A stretch of 10,889 bases of DNA from REEB481 sp041170785 (GTDB taxonomy: Bacteria > Bacteroidota > Bacteroidia > NS11-12g > UBA955), in contig JBEDND010000039.1 in the NCBI GenBank assembly GCA_041170785.1, forward strand, positions 1-10,889, given 5' to 3'. The translations under genes were made by a program, and so were the position numbers. Position 1 is the first letter of the stretch; each line of letters starts with the position of its first letter. The notes beneath the pieces are model-generated. The model searched no databases, was not told where the DNA came from, and worked only from the letters and a program-made list of their open reading frames with translations. Positions 6,315 through 10,889 of this stretch are shown piece by piece.

Positions 6315-8273
6315 TTATTCTTTGATGAGTTTGATCCTTTGAACGGTAGTTCCTTCCTGTGCCTCAAGTATATATTGTCCTGCCGACAAATCCTGAAGGC
6401 TGATTGTAAATACAGGGCCCTCAGCAGCCGGGAAGCTGTGATTCCAAACGCTGCGTCCGCTCATGTCGAGCACCCGAACAGCTACGCTGGAACAAGGAAT
6501 GCGGTCTGTGATGTCTAATAAATAGATTCCTTTTGAAGGGTTGGGATAGAGGCGTAGTCCCTGCACCGGTGCAGGCGCTTCATGATTCAGGGTGCTGCCT
6601 ACCGTAAAACTTTTGATGATGTCAGAACCGAAATCGGCGTTGAAATTCTGCACCAATCCTCCCGAATAACCATTACGCAGTGAGATGATGCCCGCGCCAT
6701 CGGCAGTATTCGCCCACCAGTTCAACCCGTCTTCATTCAGAGGCATGCTGGAAGGTGGCGTTCCGCGGTCGTCGAAAATGAAGGTGAAACATCCATTATA
6801 CAATTGCACCGTATCGCGGTAAATGAACTGGGTTTTATCAAAACCACCTTTCGCATGGATGATGTTGTTGTTGGCATCCAGGATGCGGTATGAATTTTCG
6901 CCGGGTGCGTTGTTGGTTTTGAAGTATATGATCAATCGGTCGGGATAAACCTGAGGATAGGTGATGTTGGACCATGCCATATCATCCAAGGGATATTCAT
7001 CTGTTGTTCCATTGGGTTGTGAACACTGCACGTCAAAGAATTTCGGGTTGCTGCCCCAATCGAAGAATCTTGGCAGATAAACGGTATCGGCGGCGCCATG
7101 CGCCAAGTTGCCGGTCCAGGTGTACACCGAAGGCTTATTGCCACGGGTTCCATAGCTGATGTTCAGGCGGGTAAGTGCTGCAGCACCCATGTTACGGATG
7201 ACAACCACCGGCTCACCGCAGATGGGGTTGTAGCGTCCGTTTTCTTTAGCAGTACTTGGCGCAAGGATATCCCAGATGGCGGCATCATGTTGTTTGGCGA
7301 TGGGGCCCATTTCTTCTACGTAAGCGGTGATGCTGTAGTTGCCACCGCCTCCAAGAGTTGCGGCATAAGGCTCCATGTTCAGTTTGAAGGTTTTCTCCCC
7401 GGGCTGAATGTTTTCCACAGCCACCTGATGTTCGCGTACCGGAGCACCGGGGCACCAGCCGGCACGGTCATACAGCCAGGTTCCTGCCTGAGGGAACAAA
7501 GGGTTCGACCCGCAATCTTGATCCCAAACATAGTTATCGCTGATGCTGTTGCCATCCAGCAACAAGGTGCGGCGCTTTGCGCAAAACTCAGCACAGTTTT
7601 CAGTTTTATCCATTCCATGGCCGGTTTGAATGACCTTGAATTTGAGCGCAGAAGCATTCATTCCTGGAGTAAATTTCTTTTCTGGAACAGCTTTGTTGAA
7701 CGCATCATCGTCGCCATAAGGGGCGCCCACCTGATACAATTGCTTCAGGTCGTACACCGGACGAATGGGGTCGCCTTCGATGCAGGTGAAATTCAGGGTA
7801 ATCCTCCAGCCACGGTCGTTATTTGCTTCATAACCGGTATGCTCGTAGATGATTTCAACGCTGTCGCGCAGCAAAAAGGCATAATCGGTTAGGTCCATCC
7901 GCCACGTGAAGTTCCAGCCCTGTGAAGCATCCCAATAGAATCCATAAGGCGTGATGTAGCGCGCAATTTCCCATCCAAGGCTGTCGCGTTTGGCTCCGCG
8001 ACGCTTGCCAATCAGGATGCGGTTGATGTAATCCCATTCGCCACATTTCAGGCCGGGCGCGCATTCAAAAGTGAGGTCCAGATAAATTTTACGCACCCCA
8101 ACCGCCGCCGAAGGAAAAACCCCATAACCGCCATATCGGGTATGTCCAACGGACGGATTGGTTTTAATCACAACTTTTTGGTGGGTGGTTACATTCAGGG
8201 TGTCACCATTCTTGGCAGTAACCGTGGATGCAGCGGCCAGCAACGCGATAAAAAAGCTGATCGATGATTTCAT
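6315..8273 (-). CDS. Secreted PNGase F-like protein with T9SS type A sorting domain
   Basis: A 652-residue exported protein. Residues 1-20 (MKSSISFFIALLAAASTVTA) are a signal peptide; about 25-310 resemble the two-domain fold of peptide:N-glycosidase F, which removes N-glycans from asparagine; about 350-415 look like a CARDB-type beta-sandwich; about 573-652, starting LRLYPNPSKG, are a T9SS type A sorting domain for surface export. Compared from memory with Elizabethkingia PNGase F, the three disulfide pairs are retained (C71/C77, C227/C231, C254/C274), as are the equivalents of Asp60 (D81 in CGEWD), His193 (H219), Glu206 (E229 in NCAEFC), Arg248 (R270) and Trp251 (W273 in RAGWCPG). Glu118, Trp120 and Arg61 appear as H145, G147 and Y82, so glycanase activity is uncertain. 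The start is ATG 8273; the in-frame TTG at 8294 lies inside the promoter box and would not be transcribed. It heads the gmk-nadD operon. Confidence 0.85.
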   Translation of the reverse strand: MKSSISFFIALLAAASTVTAKNGDTLNVTTHQKVVIKTNPSVGHTRYGGYGVFPSAAVGVRKIYLDLTFECAPGLKCGEWDYINRILIGKRRGAKRDSLGWEIARYITPYGFYWDASQGWNFTWRMDLTDYAFLLRDSVEIIYEHTGYEANNDRGWRITLNFTCIEGDPIRPVYDLKQLYQVGAPYGDDDAFNKAVPEKKFTPGMNASALKFKVIQTGHGMDKTENCAEFCAKRRTLLLDGNSISDNYVWDQDCGSNPLFPQAGTWLYDRAGWCPGAPVREHQVAVENIQPGEKTFKLNMEPYAATLGGGGNYSITAYVEEMGPIAKQHDAAIWDILAPSTAKENGRYNPICGEPVVVIRNMGAAALTRLNISYGTRGNKPSVYTWTGNLAHGAADTVYLPRFFDWGSNPKFFDVQCSQPNGTTDEYPLDDMAWSNITYPQVYPDRLIIYFKTNNAPGENSYRILDANNNIIHAKGGFDKTQFIYRDTVQLYNGCFTFIFDDRGTPPSSMPLNEDGLNWWANTADGAGIISLRNGYSGGLVQNFNADFGSDIIKSFTVGSTLNHEAPAPVQGLRLYPNPSKGIYLLDITDRIPCSSVAVRVLDMSGRSVWNHSFPAAEGPVFTISLQDLSAGQYILEAQEGTTVQRIKLIKE

Positions 8274-8291
8274 AAATGATTCGCTAAACCA

Positions 8292-8326
8292 CAAACCTAA
8301 TAAAAACAGAAACAGAGGGCTGCAAA
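8292..8326 (-). promoter_or_regulatory. Promoter of the PNGase-like/gmk/nadD operon
   Basis: On the reverse strand TTTG (8326-8323) is followed after 23 bases by TAGGTTTG (8299-8292), an exact TAnnTTTG -7 box, in the normal spacing range. It lies 18 bases before the ATG at 8273, giving a leader of roughly 12-15 bases. It also rules out the longer frame beginning with TTG at 8294. Confidence 0.6.
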
Positions 8327-8340
8327 TTCATCACAGTTTT

Positions 8341-8348
8341 TATCTTTG
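8341..8348 (+). promoter_or_regulatory. tRNA promoter, -7 box TATCTTTG
   Basis: Exact TAnnTTTG match, 12 bases before the first base of the tRNA. No TTG stands at the -33 distance. The stretch TATCTTTGCACCCC is almost the same as the guaB promoter stretch TAACTTTGCACCGC (12 of 14 bases). It is divergent from the operon promoter at 8292-8326 in an 87-base intergenic region. Confidence 0.6.
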
Positions 8349-8360
8349 CACCCCGTTTTC

Positions 8361-8434
8361 GGGCTCTTAGCTCAGTAGGTTAGAGCAGCAGACTCATAAT
8401 CTGCGGGTCGCTGGTTCGAGCCCAGCAGGGCCCA
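8361..8434 (+). tRNA. tRNA with anticodon CAT (elongator Met or Ile2)
   Basis: A full 74-base cloverleaf: acceptor GGGCTCT pairs with AGGGCCC (8427-8433, one T-G wobble); D stem GCTC/GAGC (8370-8373, 8383-8386); anticodon stem GCAGA/TCTGC around loop CTCATAA with CAT at 8395-8397; variable GGGTC; T stem GCTGG/CCAGC around TTCGAGC; discriminator A (8434). CCA is not encoded. It is not an initiator tRNA: the first pair is G-C rather than a mismatch, and the anticodon stem lacks the three G-C pairs of initiators. The T arm and the TTAGCTC start resemble E. coli tRNA-Ile2, whose CAT is changed to lysidine by TilS, so Ile2 is a real alternative to elongator Met. Confidence 0.96.
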
Positions 8435-8442
8435 CTTCTCAC

Positions 8443-8483
8443 AAAACCGCAGTCTTTCCCGGCGAACGATTGCGGTTTTTTTT
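8443..8483 (+). terminator. Terminator after the tRNA
   Basis: The stem AAAACCGCA (8443-8451) pairs with TGCGGTTTT (8471-8479) for nine bases around a 19-base loop, followed by a T run to 8483. It ends the tRNA transcript before icd, 98 bases ahead of the icd start. The A run on the left arm could also let it work weakly in the reverse direction. Confidence 0.8.
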
Positions 8484-8519
8484 GGTACGTATTCGGTTTG
8501 CCTGTGCTTCGACAATACC

Positions 8520-8551
8520 TTGGCGATTTGCATCAGAAACCACGTTCTTTG
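8520..8551 (+). promoter_or_regulatory. Weak icd promoter candidate
   Basis: TTG (8520-8522), 21 bases, then GTTCTTTG (8544-8551), which keeps the TTTG half of the Bacteroidota -7 box but not the TA. It sits between the tRNA terminator and the icd ATG, where a promoter is needed. This is the best match in the gap, but not a strong one. Confidence 0.28.
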
Positions 8552-8581
8552 CGGAAAATTTAAGTACCAGCCTATCAAAAC

Positions 8582-9811
8582 ATGAACAAAATAAAAGTTG
8601 CCAACCCTGTCGTGGAAATGGACGGGGATGAAATGACCAGAATCATCTGGCGGTTTATCAAGGACAAATTAATTCTTCCCTACCTCGATGTGGACATTCG
8701 CTACTACGACCTGGGCATGGAGCACCGCGATGCCACCAATGATCAGGTAACCATTGATGCAGCCGAGGCTGTGAAGCAATTCAACGTAGGCATTAAGTGC
8801 GCCACCATTACCCCTGATGAAGCAAGGGTGAAGGAGTTCAACCTGAAGCAAATGTGGAGGAGCCCGAACGGAACCATCAGGAACATCCTCGACGGAACCG
8901 TGTTCCGCGAACCAATCGTATGCAACAATGTTCCGCGGCTTGTGCCCAATTGGACCGCACCAATTTGTATTGGCCGCCATGCCTTCGGCGATCAGTACCG
9001 CGCTACCGATTTTGTAACCAAGGGCAAAGGAAAGCTTACCGTGAAATTTGTAGGGGAAGACGGAACCGTTCAGGAATACGAAGTGTACAACTTCAAAGGA
9101 GACGGCGTGGCCCTGACCATGTACAATACCGACGACAGCATCCGCGGCTTCGCGCAAAGCTGCTTCAACATGGCCCTGACCAAAGGATGGCCGCTCTATC
9201 TTTCAACCAAGAACACCATCCTGAAAAAATATGATGGCCGATTCAAAGACATCTTTGAAGAAGTTTATCAGGAAGAATTCAAGTCAAAATTCGAAGCAGC
9301 GGGCATCACCTACGAACACCGTCTGATTGACGATATGGTGGCCAGCGCCCTGAAATGGAACGGAAATTTCGTTTGGGCATGTAAAAACTATGACGGCGAT
9401 GTGCAAAGTGATACCGTGGCTCAAGGCTTTGGTTCATTGGGTTTGATGACCAGCGTATTGGTTACACCCGATGGCAAAACCGTTGAAGCGGAAGCCGCAC
9501 ACGGAACCGTTACCCGCCATTACCGCATGCACCAGCAAGGCAAGAAAACCAGCACCAACCCAATCGCGAGCATCTTCGCCTGGACCCGTGGTCTGGAACA
9601 TCGTGGCAAGCTGGACGGGAATGAGGCGCTGATCAACTTTTGCAAAACCCTCGAACAGGTTTGTATCGACGTGGTTGAAAGCGGCCGCATGACCAAAGAT
9701 CTGGCGGTATGCATCTATGGGAACGAGGTGAAAAGCGACCAGTATCTGCACACCGAAGACTTCCTGGAAGCGCTTGATGCTGAATTAAACAGCCGACTTT
9801 CACAAGTTTGA
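8582..9811 (+). CDS. icd: NADP-dependent isocitrate dehydrogenase, eukaryote-like homodimeric type
   Basis: Oxidatively decarboxylates isocitrate to 2-oxoglutarate, making NADPH, in the TCA cycle; cytosolic homodimer with Mg2+/Mn2+. The 409 residues are collinear with animal cytosolic IDH1 (414 residues) rather than with E. coli Icd. Substrate-binding SPNGTIR (Arg100), FRE (Arg109) and GRHAFGDQYR (Arg132, Tyr139) fall at the same numbers as in human IDH1. Lys210 (LSTKNTILKKYDGRFKD region), Asp250, and Asp273/Asp277 in KNYDGDVQSD are the catalytic and metal ligands, two positions earlier than in IDH1. EAEAAHGTVTRHYR (302-315) is the NADP-binding part with the His and Arg that favour the 2'-phosphate. 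The ATG at 8582 gives the family N-terminus (KVANPVVEMDGDEMTR). It is flanked by terminators at 8443-8483 and 9834-9864, so it is probably transcribed alone. No clear Shine-Dalgarno is present. Confidence 0.97.
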   Translation: MNKIKVANPVVEMDGDEMTRIIWRFIKDKLILPYLDVDIRYYDLGMEHRDATNDQVTIDAAEAVKQFNVGIKCATITPDEARVKEFNLKQMWRSPNGTIRNILDGTVFREPIVCNNVPRLVPNWTAPICIGRHAFGDQYRATDFVTKGKGKLTVKFVGEDGTVQEYEVYNFKGDGVALTMYNTDDSIRGFAQSCFNMALTKGWPLYLSTKNTILKKYDGRFKDIFEEVYQEEFKSKFEAAGITYEHRLIDDMVASALKWNGNFVWACKNYDGDVQSDTVAQGFGSLGLMTSVLVTPDGKTVEAEAAHGTVTRHYRMHQQGKKTSTNPIASIFAWTRGLEHRGKLDGNEALINFCKTLEQVCIDVVESGRMTKDLAVCIYGNEVKSDQYLHTEDFLEALDAELNSRLSQV

Positions 9812-9833
9812 TTTTCAACCATACCTAAAATTG

Positions 9834-9864
9834 AAAGCCCTGCAGCAATGCGGGGCTTTTTTTT
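9834..9864 (+). terminator. Terminator after icd
   Basis: AAAGCCCTGC (9834-9843) pairs with GCGGGGCTTT (9850-9859) for ten bases, one of them T-G, around the loop AGCAAT, then eight T in all (9857-9864). This is a textbook intrinsic terminator 22 bases after the icd stop. It also shows that an in-frame ATG at 9848 upstream of the next gene lies inside the terminator and is not the real start. Confidence 0.9.
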
Positions 9865-9889
9865 GGCATGCCCTTTGACACCAGAAAGG

Positions 9890-9896
9890 AAGGAGG
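9890..9896 (+). promoter_or_regulatory. Strong Shine-Dalgarno AAGGAGG
   Basis: AAGGAGG ends eight bases before the ATG at 9905, the ideal spacing, and decides the start of the short sorting-domain gene over the in-frame ATG at 9848. It is the only near-perfect ribosome binding site among the starts in this window, which is notable in a phylum that relies little on such sites. Confidence 0.75.
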
Positions 9897-9904
9897 AATT
9901 ACCG

Positions 9905-10237
9905 ATGAAATCGTGGAAATTGATGATGTTGCCGCTGTTGATGGGTTTAGGATCTGGAATCCAGGCACAACAGCCTGTTGCCGCAGATTTGCAGCTTCAG
10001 GTGCAGCCCAATCCTGCGCATCATTACGCCACCGCTCATTTTGAAGTGCCTGCAGGACGTGGCAGTGTTTCCTTGTTCAATTTAGTCGGACAAAAAGTAC
10101 GGCCCTCGGTTCCGTTTACTTCCGAAGGCGGATCAGGCAGTGTGGTGCTTGATCTCAATGGGTTGCCGGCAGGTGTTTACCTCGTTCGATTACAACACAA
10201 TCAGCAGATGGCGGTTCGACGCCTTACCGTGCAGTAA
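9905..10237 (+). CDS. Stand-alone T9SS type A sorting-domain protein
   Basis: A 110-residue exported protein with almost nothing but targeting signals. Residues 1-21 (MKSWKLMMLPLLMGLGSGIQA) form a signal peptide with an A-x-A-like cleavage end. From about 29 to 110 comes a T9SS type A C-terminal domain: LQVQPNPA (31-38, the family's YPNP position with Gln for Tyr), SLFNLVGQKVR (56-66), LDLNGLPAGVYLVRL (82-96) and a final RRLTVQ. No cargo domain lies between them. Known sorting domains of this kind pass a secreted protein through the T9SS translocon and are then cleaved or swapped for A-LPS; alone, the domain could be a small surface protein, a competitor or probe of the translocon, or a signalling peptide (P. 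gingivalis PorA is a small CTD protein tied to PorXY signalling). Start 9905 is set by the AAGGAGG site. Its own promoter was not found, so read-through from icd is possible. It precedes a PorE-like gene. Confidence 0.8.
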   Translation: MKSWKLMMLPLLMGLGSGIQAQQPVAADLQLQVQPNPAHHYATAHFEVPAGRGSVSLFNLVGQKVRPSVPFTSEGGSGSVVLDLNGLPAGVYLVRLQHNQQMAVRRLTVQ

Positions 10238-10267
10238 AAAGGTTCATTTTTTTGGTCGTTTGGCGCA

Positions 10268-10298
10268 GGTAACTCAAAGAATTACCAGCTGTTTTTTT
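10268..10298 (+). terminator. Weak terminator candidate after the sorting-domain gene
   Basis: GGTAA (10268-10272) and TTACC (10282-10286) can pair around a nine-base loop, with seven T shortly after (10292-10298). Only five pairs, three of them A-T, and a five-base offset before the T run make it weak. It may allow partial read-through into the next gene. Confidence 0.3.
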
Positions 10299-10336
10299 GT
10301 GGTTTGTATTAAAATAAGTTATTTAGCGTCTTCTAC

Positions 10337-10889
10337 ATGAATCAGACGCAATCCGGTAGCGACAAGATGAAAGTGATCCGAAAAAACCGTGCCTCCGCCG
10401 CAATGGTGACGCTGGCCTTTGCAGGCCTGGCAATCACCGCCCTGCTTACACAATCCTTTGCATGCGGAACCAGCATGAAAGTAGCGAAAGAGTCTTACCA
10501 GCGCAGAATGTACAGACAGGCTGCTGATCAGTTTGTTGCCGTAGCATCTGCCAAGAAAACAGGTAAAGAAACCAAACAGGAAGCAACTTTGCTTGCTGCA
10601 GAAAGCTACCGAATGGCCAACCAGTTTGAAATGGCCCGCAAATGGTACGAAAGAGCCCTGCGCAAAGAACCTAAAAACACCCGTGCCTTGTTGATGAGCG
10701 GCATCATCCTGCAAAAACAGGAAAAGTACCGTGAGGCCATGGATATGTTCGACAAATACCTGCAGGAAGTGCCCGGAGATTCTATGGCCCTGAGGAAAAA
10801 AATGGGCTGTGAATTGGCACTCCGCTGGACTCCCGATTCCTCCCGCTTCAAGGTGTCTGAATTTAAAATTGCCAATACCCGTCAGAGTG
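10337..10889 (+). CDS. TPR lipoprotein/exported protein, probably PorE-like OmpA/PD40 family (5' part)
   Basis: Open from ATG 10337 to the window end (184 codons, no stop), so the gene is cut off. Residues about 1-42 are a signal sequence with the hydrophobic stretch AAMVTLAFAGLAITALLTQSFA followed by Cys43. The SFAC context is a relaxed lipobox, so a lipid anchor is likely but not certain. TPR-type helix pairs follow at about 54-72, 83-114 (LLAAESYRMANQFEMARKWY) and 115-148 (ALLMSGIILQKQEKYREAMD). The last residues, VSEFKIANTRQS, look like the entry to a PD40 beta-propeller. In Bacteroidota this order (lipobox, TPR, PD40, then CRD and OmpA domain) is that of PorE and related peptidoglycan-binding T9SS or envelope proteins; the later domains are outside the window, so this is inference. 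An alternative start is ATG 10367 (MKVIRKNRAS), which gives a more usual signal peptide. It follows the sorting-domain gene by 99 bases. Confidence 0.6.
   Translation, partial: MNQTQSGSDKMKVIRKNRASAAMVTLAFAGLAITALLTQSFACGTSMKVAKESYQRRMYRQAADQFVAVASAKKTGKETKQEATLLAAESYRMANQFEMARKWYERALRKEPKNTRALLMSGIILQKQEKYREAMDMFDKYLQEVPGDSMALRKKMGCELALRWTPDSSRFKVSEFKIANTRQS

Noticed and set aside
7098..7892. A 264-codon forward frame inside the PNGase-like gene
   Set aside because: No domain signature, no ribosome site, and it is fully opposite to a well-supported secreted protein.
8292..8294. TTG at 8294 as start of the PNGase-like gene
   Set aside because: It overlaps the exact -7 promoter box TAGGTTTG and adds seven residues before a perfect signal peptide start at 8273.
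9848..9850. ATG at 9848 as start of the short sorting-domain protein
   Set aside because: It lies in the icd terminator hairpin and adds 19 residues that spoil the signal peptide; AAGGAGG points to 9905.
1..10889. Signs of a mobile element, CRISPR array, phage or defence cassette
   Set aside because: No transposase, integrase, repeat-spacer array or matching flanking repeats were seen, and the gene content is housekeeping and envelope genes.

Overview
The window looks like a chromosomal stretch of a Bacteroidota bacterium (Flavobacteriales/Chitinophagales-type; the genus cannot be told from the sequence). The evidence is a large TonB-dependent receptor, two proteins with type IX secretion (T9SS) type A C-terminal sorting domains, a TPR lipoprotein of the PorE/OmpA-PD40 type, and promoters of the Bacteroidota form TAnnTTTG.

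Layout: positions 1-5221 read forward. They hold the 3' part of a TonB-dependent receptor, then guaB (IMP dehydrogenase) behind its own promoter and a leader hairpin, then a two-gene membrane unit (LysE-family exporter and a bile acid:sodium symporter-family protein, 3 bases apart). From 8273 back to 5185 an operon reads in reverse: a secreted PNGase F-like protein with a T9SS tail, then gmk (guanylate kinase, TTG start) and nadD (nicotinate mononucleotide adenylyltransferase), tightly packed. The end of nadD overlaps the end of the symporter gene on the opposite strand. From 8361 the window reads forward again: a tRNA with anticodon CAT, a eukaryote-like NADP isocitrate dehydrogenase (icd), a 110-residue protein made only of a signal peptide and a T9SS sorting domain, and the start of a TPR lipoprotein that runs off the window.

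Most of the content is housekeeping (purine nucleotide supply through guaB and gmk, NAD synthesis through nadD, TCA cycle NADPH through icd), interleaved with cell-surface and T9SS genes. No phage, insertion sequence, CRISPR array or defence system was seen. The best candidates for something less ordinary are the stand-alone sorting-domain protein next to a PorE-like gene, the PNGase F-like protein with an altered active-site pattern at the head of the gmk-nadD operon, and the GUAA-loop hairpin that fills the guaB leader. No stretch longer than about 150 bases lacks a gene.
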